Part shown: positions 15,649 through 25,045 of the stretch, one piece after another
How the letters are laid out: each line of letters opens with the position of its first letter
Numbering within the stretch: position 1 is the first letter of the stretch
Source: an uncultured Methanomicrobiales archaeon
GTDB taxonomy: Archaea; Thermoplasmatota; Thermoplasmata; Methanomassiliicoccales; Methanomethylophilaceae
DNA: 28,149 nt
Assembly: GCA_937892275.1 (NCBI GenBank)
Contig: CALAVG010000261.1
Location: 1-28,149, forward strand
Direction of reading: 5' to 3'
The notes under the pieces: model-generated
Told to the model about the DNA's origin: nothing
What the model saw: the letters and a program-made list of their open reading frames with translations, nothing else
The model's database searches: none
Made by a program: the position numbers and the translations under genes

Positions 15649-17550
15649 ATGAAAATGGCAGGAGTGCTGGCAGTCGTCGCTATAATAGCAGTAGTTGCCG
15701 GCGCAGGTGTTTTCTTCCTAATGGGAGGAATGGGAGGCGGTCCCTCGGACCACACCGTTACGTTCTCATCGGAGAACGGAACAGTCGACCACGCTTCAAT
15801 CGAGGTCGAGGACGGGACAGCCTATAAACAACCGGATTCGGGCAGCACACTTCTGTTCGATGACGGACAGAAAATAATCGTGATGCCCAAGGACGGGTAC
15901 AAGTTCGACAGCTGGTCGCAGCCTAGCGGCGTCGTGAAGAACAACATGTCTCTGACCGCGAAATGTGTCCAGGTGGGAAAAGACGATTACACGATATCGT
16001 TCAAGGTACAAGGCCAAGGCTCGGTCACCGGCTCTATAGTCGTGGAGAAAGGGACGACCTTCGCCGCAAGTGGCAACACATTGAACTTCAGCGACGGACA
16101 GAAAGTCATAGCGACCCCTGCTTCAGGCTATAATTTCAGCAGTTGGGACACTCCCGGAGGAACTGTGACCGGCAACATGACGATCACCGCGATCTTCACC
16201 GAGATACCGGTGAGCAGTTACCAGGTGTCGTTCACCAAATCGGGAGAGGGAAGCCTACCTTCAGCGATCACCGTCAAAGCAGGAACGAAATTCAGCTCCA
16301 CGGACAAAACACTCAGCTTCGATGACGGTCAGACCGTGACGGCCGAGCCTGCCGCTGATTACACATTCGGATCCTGGAACCCTTCATCCGGAACGGTCAC
16401 CAACAACATGACCATCCAGATCGTATACAACAAACAGGGTGCTACCGATTTCACAGTGAAGATCAACGCGGGAACCGGCGGAAGTGTAGACAAGGCCTCA
16501 CTCACTGTCCAGAAGGATGTTACCTGGAGTTCGAGCGGTTCCACCCTTACCTTCAGCGACGGCCAGAAGGTCAACGCGACTGCGACCTCTGGATACACCT
16601 TCGATGCATGGAACCCCGCATCAGGTACCGTGACCAGCGACGTCACGATCACAGCATCATTCACCGGTGGCGGAGGCGAGGAGAAGACTGTGTCATTCCT
16701 GTTCTGCGACAACTTCGAGAATGACGGATTCGAGAGCACGACTGTCTTTGACACCTTCTTCTATCCGATCATTCCCTCGATATGGATTCATGGAACCGGA
16801 ACAGACATGGGCTCCGCTCTCTCTGACGCATGCAAAACCTTCGACAATGCATCCATCTCCATCACGGATGGAAAGATCACAGAGATCAATGGTGTGAAGG
16901 ACGGCAACATCTACCTCTGGGGATGGAAGGGAGGATCTTGGACTGACAAGAACGACTCTGGAGAATTCCTCACACTCAATGACCTAACGATAACGGATTA
17001 CGATCACGTGGCCGTCGTCCACGGTGCCGCATCATCCTCAGGGACCGCCCCCACCCCGACTTCCGAACCCGGAAAAGAGGGATGGTACTACGGAGAGAAG
17101 GGGGGTCCTGTCGAACAAGGCAAAGAGGTGAAATTCTATCTCGATGTGAACTACATCTACACCACGTATGAGACCGATGTCGAGAAGCACTCAGACCCGC
17201 TTACACTGCTGGTCCCGGGAATATGGATCAAAGGCTATGCAAACCCCGGTTCCCTGGTGGTTGTAGCGTTCACCAACGCCCTTGACCGTATTGGGTACTC
17301 ATACAACATAGACCCGACGGGGTTCGTCAACTATATCAACGACTGCTCCGGAGGGAACTTCCTCCACTCGATTTGGGATAACGCATCTGGAAAATGGTTT
17401 GAGGACACCGGCAAGCACTGGTTCGGTGTGGACTATGTTGATGAGGTCGACTATGCAGGCATGACTTATGGCGCATGGGGCGGTGAGACTGGATACGACA
17501 CTCCTCCATGGCCGAAGGTCGGAGCTGGGGACTACAAATGGGGGTACTGA
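15649..17550 (+). CDS. Secreted protein with four InlB-like repeats and two DUF4430-like domains
   Basis: This 633-aa protein begins with an N-terminal membrane anchor or signal (residues ~4-26, GVLAVVAIIAVVAGAGVFFLMGG). Four divergent InlB B-type repeats with a period of about 77 residues follow. Each has an LxFxDGQxV element (residues ~69, 145, 223 and 301), then GYxFxSW/AW and a TxNMTI-type strand. Residues ~345-460 look like a DUF4430 domain (GSALSDACKTFDNASISITDGKITEINGV, YLWGWKGGSW, ITDYDHVAVVHG). A second, more diverged copy runs from ~500 to 620 (IWIKGYANPGSLVVVAFTNALDRIGYSYNID). No C-terminal membrane helix is present. It starts 85 bp after the ATPase, in the same direction. Likely role: a ligand-binding or adhesive surface protein serving the transporter. 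Confidence 0.8.
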   Translation: MKMAGVLAVVAIIAVVAGAGVFFLMGGMGGGPSDHTVTFSSENGTVDHASIEVEDGTAYKQPDSGSTLLFDDGQKIIVMPKDGYKFDSWSQPSGVVKNNMSLTAKCVQVGKDDYTISFKVQGQGSVTGSIVVEKGTTFAASGNTLNFSDGQKVIATPASGYNFSSWDTPGGTVTGNMTITAIFTEIPVSSYQVSFTKSGEGSLPSAITVKAGTKFSSTDKTLSFDDGQTVTAEPAADYTFGSWNPSSGTVTNNMTIQIVYNKQGATDFTVKINAGTGGSVDKASLTVQKDVTWSSSGSTLTFSDGQKVNATATSGYTFDAWNPASGTVTSDVTITASFTGGGGEEKTVSFLFCDNFENDGFESTTVFDTFFYPIIPSIWIHGTGTDMGSALSDACKTFDNASISITDGKITEINGVKDGNIYLWGWKGGSWTDKNDSGEFLTLNDLTITDYDHVAVVHGAASSSGTAPTPTSEPGKEGWYYGEKGGPVEQGKEVKFYLDVNYIYTTYETDVEKHSDPLTLLVPGIWIKGYANPGSLVVVAFTNALDRIGYSYNIDPTGFVNYINDCSGGNFLHSIWDNASGKWFEDTGKHWFGVDYVDEVDYAGMTYGAWGGETGYDTPPWPKVGAGDYKWGY

Positions 17551-17559
17551 AGGCATATC

Positions 17560-19833
17560 ATGAGAAAGATTTGGATTTCTGTCATTCTGATCGTGCTGTT
17601 GCTGTCTTCGATCGCTGTGCCGGGATCAGATGGTGACGACAGGTACCGCACAGCATACGGTTACGATGGTTCGGTATACACGTTCCTGTATCATCTCGAT
17701 GGTACGGAATACTACTCCGAGATGACATCCTTCCAGGCCGGCACGGACACAGTGCTTCGCGTGCCTTACGACCTGGAGGGATATCCTCTGAAAATGCTCA
17801 GCAACGCCGCCCTCTCCGGGGCATCCAAGGTCACGACGATCGTCATACCAGCCTATGTTGCTTCGATGGGATCCAAGGTCTTCGAGAACTGCAGTTCCCT
17901 GAAGACCGTGATCTTCCTCGGCAGCATGCCGGCGATGGCATCGGACACCTTCGCCGGAACAACAGCATCCGTGCTCTATCTTGAGCGCTTCGCTTCATCA
18001 TGGTCGGGATTCTCTCAGACCTCCAAGGCCGTGATGCCTGTTTACACCTACTCTGCGACGGACTGCTCGTTCGAATATTATGATCTTGACAGATCGGTCA
18101 CGATCCTCAGGCACCTCAGCGGAACGGCCATCAAGATCCCCTCAGAACTGGATGTGGGGGCCTCTAAGGTGAAGGTGAAGTTCATCGGGGACATGGCATT
18201 CTACTACGACTACTACAACAAGGAATGCACCCAGGACAAGATCAGATCCGTCGAGATAGCGGACGGGGTGGAGATTATCAGGACTGCTGCGTTCAAGTAC
18301 TGCACGTACATGGAGACCCTTTCACTCCCGCCCTCTGTCAGGATAATCGATGACGAGGCATTCAGGATGCCCATCGATACAGTCAACTACACTACGGGAT
18401 CGCTCAAGGAGATAAAGCTCCCAGAAGGCCTCCAGTACATGGGTTTCGAGTGCTTCCGTATGAGCAACCAGCTAAAATCTGTGACGATCCCAGATACAGT
18501 CACCCACTACGGGGAGGGTGCCTTCAGAGCGAGCGCGAGGCTCGAATCGGTCACACTAGGAAAGGGGATGACAGAGCTTCCGCTCAACTCTTTCGACAAC
18601 TGCTACATGCTCAAATCAGTTACCATTCCCGACACGATCAAATCGATCGGCAGCCAATGCTTCAACCAGGACTATTCGCTTGAGAGTATAGTCATTCCCT
18701 CTTCGGTGACTTCCATTGGTGCGGGAGCATTCTCCAACTGCGGATCGTTCAACCATATAACCATGCCCGATGGTGTCACGATTGGAGACGGATGCTTCAG
18801 CAGCGCGAATCTCATGACCGTAACGATAACCTCGGCCTCGACTAGCGGAGAGAGTGTGATCTCGAAGTATTTCGATAATGGGGGATGGATCCTCCCTGGA
18901 ATGGGAACGAACAGCGTTTATCTTCTGGAACTGGACACCGAGGACAGTATTTCAGCCAATATCTCTGGAATATCTGGATACATAAAGATCACAGACAAGA
19001 CCGTGAACACGACCGGAGGCAGCTACACCGACGGTACGAAGACACTCACGGGAGCGGACCGTGCAGGCAAGACGTACGTAAGACAGTATGACGATTGGAC
19101 GACCGCCAAGGTCGGCACTCTGACCGTAATATGCGATGAGAGGTACGGCAGCCTGGACACCCACGGGGGAACCTTCCCTGAGGGCATGCAGATAACGATA
19201 AACGCGAAACCCAAGACACTCTGCACCTTCGACGGTTGGAGCGACGGGGATAAGAACACACCCAAGACAGTGGTCGTGAAGGGGGACATGCGCCTCTACG
19301 CGACCTTCACCTATTCGCCAGTCACCCTGGACCTGGTCGCGAACCCTGAGGATTCCGGCACGGTCACGGGAATGGGCAAGTTCGCCGCAGGAACTGAGGC
19401 GAAGATCAAAGCCACTCCTGCTGAGGGGTATCACTTCATAACATGGAGCAACGGCGACACCAACGCCGATACCACCGTGGTGATGGACAAGGACATGACC
19501 CTCGAGGCGAAGTTCGGCAACGTGGCGATAACATTCGACCTCAACGGAGGCAAGATGAAGATAGATCCGATGTATTCCAACGCGGGATGGAGTATCACAC
19601 TTCCGAGTTCTATAGAGATCTTGGATGGTAAGAACATAACCGCTTGGGACATCGGAGGAAAACGTTACGACGTAGGCTCCGAGTACAAAGTGACCGGCGA
19701 CGCCACGGCAAAAGCCGTGTGGGGTTCATCCGGAGGCTCGGATACTATGCTGATTATCGTGGCAGTAATCGCGATCATAGCGGTAATCGCAGTCGCATTC
19801 TTCGTCGTTAGACATAAACAACTTTCCAAATGA
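17560..19833 (+). CDS. BspA-type leucine-rich-repeat surface protein
   Basis: This 757-aa protein has a signal peptide (residues 1-21, IWISVILIVLLLSSIAVPGSDG). An LRR_5/BspA-type array covers about residues 45-430 (units such as FENCSSLKTVIFLGS, AFKYCTYMETLSLPPSVRII, SFDNCYMLKSVTIPDTIKSIG, AFSNCGSFNHITMPDGV). A linker carries LTGADRAGKTYVRQYDDW (~495-512). Two or three InlB-like repeats follow (CTFDGWSDGDKNTPKTVVV, GYHFITWSNGDTNADTTVV, ITFDLNGGKM). A C-terminal transmembrane helix (~728-749, MLIIVAVIAIIAVIAVAFFVV) is followed by RHKQLSK, so the protein is anchored and faces outward. BspA-type proteins act in adhesion or ligand binding in gut and rumen microbes. It lies 9 bp after the preceding gene, so it is in the same operon. 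Confidence 0.85.
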   Translation: MRKIWISVILIVLLLSSIAVPGSDGDDRYRTAYGYDGSVYTFLYHLDGTEYYSEMTSFQAGTDTVLRVPYDLEGYPLKMLSNAALSGASKVTTIVIPAYVASMGSKVFENCSSLKTVIFLGSMPAMASDTFAGTTASVLYLERFASSWSGFSQTSKAVMPVYTYSATDCSFEYYDLDRSVTILRHLSGTAIKIPSELDVGASKVKVKFIGDMAFYYDYYNKECTQDKIRSVEIADGVEIIRTAAFKYCTYMETLSLPPSVRIIDDEAFRMPIDTVNYTTGSLKEIKLPEGLQYMGFECFRMSNQLKSVTIPDTVTHYGEGAFRASARLESVTLGKGMTELPLNSFDNCYMLKSVTIPDTIKSIGSQCFNQDYSLESIVIPSSVTSIGAGAFSNCGSFNHITMPDGVTIGDGCFSSANLMTVTITSASTSGESVISKYFDNGGWILPGMGTNSVYLLELDTEDSISANISGISGYIKITDKTVNTTGGSYTDGTKTLTGADRAGKTYVRQYDDWTTAKVGTLTVICDERYGSLDTHGGTFPEGMQITINAKPKTLCTFDGWSDGDKNTPKTVVVKGDMRLYATFTYSPVTLDLVANPEDSGTVTGMGKFAAGTEAKIKATPAEGYHFITWSNGDTNADTTVVMDKDMTLEAKFGNVAITFDLNGGKMKIDPMYSNAGWSITLPSSIEILDGKNITAWDIGGKRYDVGSEYKVTGDATAKAVWGSSGGSDTMLIIVAVIAIIAVIAVAFFVVRHKQLSK

Positions 19834-19855
19834 ACAAAAAAAAGGAGATTCGAAA

Positions 19856-22800
19856 ATGATCGATAAGAGACTGGCGTTCGCTGTAGTACTGGCGATCGCA
19901 CTGGTCGGATTCACAGGTCTGTCCCTGACGGACGGTATGGATGCGGACGACCAGTATTTCGTGGAAGATGGATTCCGCTTCGTCGTAACGAGCGACTCTA
20001 CAGTGTCCGTCGCACCGCTAGAATCCGGACAATATGAGACAAACAACGTTCTGGAGATACCTGCGAAGGTAACTCACAGCGGAAAACAATACAGCGTAAC
20101 GGGAATCGCCGACAAAACGTTCATGAACACATCCAAGCTCAACGCGGTATCGATCCCTGAGGGGATCGTGACCATCGGGGCACACGCGTTCGACGGCAGT
20201 GCGATCTACCAGGACCTCACACTCCCATCAACAGTCACGACGATCGGAGAGGCGGCTTTCAACAAGACCACCATCACAGGTCTCGACCTGACCAAGTGCA
20301 AGGTCACTGACATCCCTTCGCAGGCATTCGCAAGCTGTAGCCTGCTCAAGAAGGTGTCCATCGGATCGTCCGTGAAGACTCTCGGAGAGGGAGCATTCCA
20401 GGGATGCAGGCTCGTTAACTCATTGGACCTGAGTGCGGCCACATCGATACAGTCCATAGGCAGCAAGGCATTCCAGCAGATTTCGAGCGGAGCCGCCGCC
20501 GGTATCGAGATCAAGCTAGCAGCATCGGTCACCAGCATGACCGAGGACTCGTTCAGCGGGGCCAAGGTCAGTTCATATACTATCGATTCATCGAACTCCG
20601 TCTATCAGTCTGTCAACGGGGCCATCCTGACCAAGGACGGCACCACTCTCCTATTCTACCCGATCGCCAACGGTTCCTCCGAAGCGGTCATCCCCGCAGG
20701 CGTCACCAAGCTCGGTGCGAACGCACTGTACTACGGAAGCGCCATCAAAAAGGTCACTTTGGACAATGCGGTCCAGGTTGGAGAATACTCACTGACCATG
20801 ACCAACATCAAGACGATGCAGATCACGCAGACGGCCGCACTCCCCTCGGGATACAGTGGTATTATCGCTACTTACTTCACCAAAGATGATGGTTACTGGA
20901 CCTTCAACAATATCACCATCGATCACCTTATCATCGATTCTTCCTTTGCAGTCGACCTTACCGGCCTCATAGGTAAGACCGGCAAATATGTGGACTTCAC
21001 AGCCCAATCTACAGCCACCATCGGAGGTAAATTCACCAAGGACGGTGCTGAGGTCACGGGAGCGGACAGAGCAGGATACAGATTCACGAACAATGCTACC
21101 GCTTCGACTTCCGACAATTTCGTTTATGACACCATGCGTTTCATAGAGGCCATCAACGATCCCAGCGAAGGAGGGTCCTTCAATACTCCTGAAAAGGCAG
21201 AGATAGGGTCAACGGTAACTCTGACTGCTACCCCTTTGAGCGGATTCAAGTTCGGCTGGTGGGGTGACGATAAATCGAAGACCGATCCCACCTACACATT
21301 CACCATGCCCAGTACGGACACCACAATAACTGCCCACTGGATCATGATCGAGAACTGCTACTACACGGTGCCCACCAAAGCGCAGTTCGAGATGACCAAG
21401 TATCTGGGAGGAGCACCGGAGAACAAGAACCCTTCATCTTACAATTACTACAACTTCCAGCACATCGATCCCGTCAGCACCAAGGACAACGGTGACGGTA
21501 CGACCACATATGTCTACATCCTCGAGGACGGAAAATACGGAGCGGTCACGAAGGGAAGCGACTATGTCACTTTCAAGGAACTCCTGACGAAGAAGAAGAA
21601 CACCGAGATTAAATCAACGGTGACAGAGGCGATGCTGAAGCCCACGGGAAAGACCTCGACCACGATCGACAGAACCGTAGCCAAGAAGCTTGGAGACGAC
21701 GTAGGGGGCATCCTGGTCTCAGGAAACAAGGCAAACCATATCTACCTGTCCAACGGGCAGGAGCTCCCCATGATGGTCTACCGCCAGTGGCAGGCCGTCA
21801 GCGACACGATGAACAACCCATTCCTCGAGCCCGAAATCGTCTACACAGTAACCGACTTCTCTGGCAAAACTGTGACTGACATCATAAGCATCGAGAACGG
21901 ACCGGCAGGGGACACGACTTGGAAGATCAAGGGACTCAAGGAGGGAACCGTCGTTGTAACGGTCTGGATGAAGGCGATGACCTACCAGAACGGCAATTTC
22001 GTGGATTTCTTCGGAGCCACCTGGCCTGAACTCACTCAGGTGTTCGTCGTCACTGTCGGAAAGGAAGCATCCTTCGACACCGGCATGACGATGTACGACG
22101 AGAGCGACAAGATCGACAGAGCGATAGATTGCGACATGGATGTCTGCTACTACGATTGGAACAGCCCAGGATACAACTTCACCTTCAAACCTGCATCCGG
22201 CACCAAGGTGACCGTCTACAACCCCATACTGGCGACTAACGGTATCAAGGGATTCACAACAGGGACCGCCACTCAGAGCGGTGACTCCTGGACCGTGCTC
22301 CTAACCGAGGGGCGCAACGTCATCGCCATGGAGAACAACGGCGAGGTCAGATACCAGGTGCTCCTGGCGATGCCCGTCAAGATCATCGTCAACGGTGTGG
22401 ACAGCTCCAGCGCGACACTCAACCCTGGACAGGACAACACCATCGCATTCATGAGCACCCACGGCAACTACGGAGGAATATTCAACTCCAAAGGAAAGCT
22501 CGCGGGAATCTACAACTGCGGTACCACAATCTGGTACGACGATGAGGCAGGGAACAGGGCAGGTACCGCCAAGCAGCCTCAATGGGGGTACTACTTCTTC
22601 CTGACCAAGCCCGAATTCCAAACAGTATCGGTCAACATCCCCGCAGATTGGGACGTGTCGAAGAAATACACGCTACACCCCAAGGGAATCGTTATCACCG
22701 GAATCGACGGAAACGGGGACCACAGGACCTGGTTCTACAAATCATCCTCCGCACTTGGTCTTCACAGGAACGCTTTCCTGCCTGAGATCAGTCTCAGGGT

Positions 22801-25045
22801 TGCGGGAGGTGTCGCCGAGGCCGAACTGTCCACCGACGGCGGACAGACCTGGACCGAGTACAACACCTTCGGTCTCGCGCTCGCTGCCAGTGGGGACGGG
22901 GACATCATCAAGGTGAACGTGGACTCCTTGCCTGATTCGATATCCAAGAAGATCGAGATCCGCATGAACGGACACACCTTCCTCGACTCCGGAAAACCCC
23001 TGACCCTCTACACGGAGGTCAAGATCTTCGGATTCAATCCACTGAAGAACCAGAACATCGTGTTCGGTTCCGACGGAAAGCTGATCACGGACAGCACGAT
23101 GGACATTGTCGCTACGTTCGAGAACCCCGCAGCATCTGTAGGGAAGACATTCATCACAGGTTCGATCGCCACCAGCATCGCTGTGAACAATGCAGGATAT
23201 GCATCCTACGACACCAAGGACGGCGTCACCCTGTTCAGGACAGTCGACCTGCCGTTCGGAATATACAACACCGAAAGGAAGGAATTCAGCTTCTATGCGA
23301 CCTTCGAGGAGGCTCTGACCAGACTCTCCGGAGAGAGTGTCGTCTACATCCTGAACTATCAGCCTCAGTACACCGGAGGTGCCGTAAAGAAGGATTACAA
23401 CGACGTCAACGCTCAGATCTCCATGGACCTCACCCTGAAGACAGTTGTCCGTGTCACCGACGGAACCTACTCGACATACTATGTCGATGGAAAAGCAGTG
23501 ACCAACAACGGTAAGGAGATTGCACTGCCCTCTGTGGCTGACCTCAGCACATCCATCGACGGGGACTTCTTCGTCGACGGAGGACACACCCTCACCATCA
23601 ACGATGTCGCCGTACTGAACGACATCGTCCTTGGAGGAGGAAAGGGAACGGCCGCAGGTATTGCCAAGATTAAACTGGACAAGAATGTACCAATGTTCAG
23701 GCTAGCGGTCAACTTCGACAAGCTCGCGGACTGGACCAAAAAGGAACAGACTCCCGAGGGTACTGTGTACATGCTCGATCCCGAGTGCGCATACGAGTTC
23801 GTGACATCTACATCCATCTCACTCAATGACAGGGTCGGAATCAATGCATCAGGATTCAAGGCCAACATCGCACCTGGAGGACTCTCCGCCACACTCGCCG
23901 CATCCTCATCGATGATAGCGTACGTTCAGACCGGAGAACAGTCCTTCACCGGATACTCCAGTCTTGAAGATGCCATAACGGCGGCAGGAACAGGAACCGT
24001 GTACATCCTCTACCGCACCACCAATGTGCCCGGAGACGCTGACACCACCACCCATATCTTGGACCACGACATGACCTGGGGAGCAGGATACAAATTCGCC
24101 ACCGTCCACCAGATGGTGAGCGAGGACGGATCGACCTCACAATTCGTGATCGATTCCAAATGTGCGACCCTGATCATGGCCGACGGACATGCCATGAGCA
24201 TCTCTGTCGATGCCGACTTCACCAAGATATATGTTGAAGGAAAGATCAACCTGCTCGGACAGGCCGTCATTGATCTAGGAGAGGACCCCGCATCTAATCT
24301 CGGAGCGACCAACGGCACGACCGAGATCGATGTTACTAACCATACGCCCGGCCTGATCGTTAAGAATCTCGGAGCGGCACCCGTGTACGTAGATCTTCCC
24401 CCAGATTCTGGAGACGTCAAATACTACACGTACATGGTGGGTAACGACCTGTACTTCGGCACCTACACCATCATGGTCGCCATCACCGGATCCGGGGAGA
24501 TCACAGTCAGCGGACCCGACGGCATGGGGCTCCAGCTGACCGGAGGGGACCAATCCCTGTCAGGAAAGATCGACGGCGGTTCGTACAAGTTCACCGGACT
24601 CCGCTTCACCGAATACAAGCTGACCTGCACCCAGGAAGGACAGACCGTTAGCCAACAGGTATACGCGGTCATCACCTCCGATGCCGATCATCAGGTCGCT
24701 GTCCCCTCTGGAACAAAGGCGCTGATGAACAGCACTTCCTATGATCTCATCTCCACAGGGCCCGTAGCTTACGGAATCTACTATGATGCCGACGGAAAGG
24801 TCTCCCTGACCATGCCTGACGGAACCACCGTCAAGATGAAGTTCCCGATGCACACCTTCGTGGAGGTTGAGCACGACGGAAAGGTATACGACCACTGCGA
24901 CTGCGGTTACGAGGTATATCTCCACGATGCCGAGAAATCCGGAACGGATCTCATGCCAATCCTAGCCGCCGTAGGTGTAGCCATACTGGTTGGAATCGCC
25001 GTCTTCATCATACTGCTGTACAGGCGCGGAAGATCGTCTTACTGA
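19856..25045 (+). CDS. Giant (1729 aa) anchored BspA-type surface protein
   Basis: The signal peptide is residues ~1-27 (LAFAVVLAIALVGFTGLSLTDGMDA). BspA-type LRRs span ~60-330 (AFDGSAIYQDLTLPSTVTTIGEAAF, AFQGCRLVNSLDLSAATSIQSIGSKAF). A VTGADRAGYRF linker at ~400 matches the 757-aa protein. One InlB-like repeat follows (~430-495, GFKFGWWGDDKSKTDPTYTFTMPSTDTTITAHW). The middle 500-1000 is not recognised. Three related segments then begin with an 'aromatic-x-T/S-F/L-x-x-A-hydrophobic' element: YNTFGLALAASGDGDIIKV (~999), FYATFEEALTRLSGESVVYIL (~1146) and YSSLEDAITAAGTGTVYIL (~1364). They may be beta-helix or Ig-like modules. Near the C terminus is a HCDCG cluster (~1680), then a membrane helix (~1699-1721) and RRGRSSY. 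GGAG lies 7 nt before the ATG. Stop codon TGA at 25043-25045 abuts a group II intron. Function is probably adhesion or ligand capture. Confidence 0.85.
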   Translation: MIDKRLAFAVVLAIALVGFTGLSLTDGMDADDQYFVEDGFRFVVTSDSTVSVAPLESGQYETNNVLEIPAKVTHSGKQYSVTGIADKTFMNTSKLNAVSIPEGIVTIGAHAFDGSAIYQDLTLPSTVTTIGEAAFNKTTITGLDLTKCKVTDIPSQAFASCSLLKKVSIGSSVKTLGEGAFQGCRLVNSLDLSAATSIQSIGSKAFQQISSGAAAGIEIKLAASVTSMTEDSFSGAKVSSYTIDSSNSVYQSVNGAILTKDGTTLLFYPIANGSSEAVIPAGVTKLGANALYYGSAIKKVTLDNAVQVGEYSLTMTNIKTMQITQTAALPSGYSGIIATYFTKDDGYWTFNNITIDHLIIDSSFAVDLTGLIGKTGKYVDFTAQSTATIGGKFTKDGAEVTGADRAGYRFTNNATASTSDNFVYDTMRFIEAINDPSEGGSFNTPEKAEIGSTVTLTATPLSGFKFGWWGDDKSKTDPTYTFTMPSTDTTITAHWIMIENCYYTVPTKAQFEMTKYLGGAPENKNPSSYNYYNFQHIDPVSTKDNGDGTTTYVYILEDGKYGAVTKGSDYVTFKELLTKKKNTEIKSTVTEAMLKPTGKTSTTIDRTVAKKLGDDVGGILVSGNKANHIYLSNGQELPMMVYRQWQAVSDTMNNPFLEPEIVYTVTDFSGKTVTDIISIENGPAGDTTWKIKGLKEGTVVVTVWMKAMTYQNGNFVDFFGATWPELTQVFVVTVGKEASFDTGMTMYDESDKIDRAIDCDMDVCYYDWNSPGYNFTFKPASGTKVTVYNPILATNGIKGFTTGTATQSGDSWTVLLTEGRNVIAMENNGEVRYQVLLAMPVKIIVNGVDSSSATLNPGQDNTIAFMSTHGNYGGIFNSKGKLAGIYNCGTTIWYDDEAGNRAGTAKQPQWGYYFFLTKPEFQTVSVNIPADWDVSKKYTLHPKGIVITGIDGNGDHRTWFYKSSSALGLHRNAFLPEISLRVAGGVAEAELSTDGGQTWTEYNTFGLALAASGDGDIIKVNVDSLPDSISKKIEIRMNGHTFLDSGKPLTLYTEVKIFGFNPLKNQNIVFGSDGKLITDSTMDIVATFENPAASVGKTFITGSIATSIAVNNAGYASYDTKDGVTLFRTVDLPFGIYNTERKEFSFYATFEEALTRLSGESVVYILNYQPQYTGGAVKKDYNDVNAQISMDLTLKTVVRVTDGTYSTYYVDGKAVTNNGKEIALPSVADLSTSIDGDFFVDGGHTLTINDVAVLNDIVLGGGKGTAAGIAKIKLDKNVPMFRLAVNFDKLADWTKKEQTPEGTVYMLDPECAYEFVTSTSISLNDRVGINASGFKANIAPGGLSATLAASSSMIAYVQTGEQSFTGYSSLEDAITAAGTGTVYILYRTTNVPGDADTTTHILDHDMTWGAGYKFATVHQMVSEDGSTSQFVIDSKCATLIMADGHAMSISVDADFTKIYVEGKINLLGQAVIDLGEDPASNLGATNGTTEIDVTNHTPGLIVKNLGAAPVYVDLPPDSGDVKYYTYMVGNDLYFGTYTIMVAITGSGEITVSGPDGMGLQLTGGDQSLSGKIDGGSYKFTGLRFTEYKLTCTQEGQTVSQQVYAVITSDADHQVAVPSGTKALMNSTSYDLISTGPVAYGIYYDADGKVSLTMPDGTTVKMKFPMHTFVEVEHDGKVYDHCDCGYEVYLHDAEKSGTDLMPILAAVGVAILVGIAVFIILLYRRGRSSY

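Noticed and set aside
22742..23587. A 281-codon minus-strand frame
   Set aside because: It is antisense to the 1729-aa gene. Long shadow frames are common with this codon usage, and it has no promoter or known motifs.
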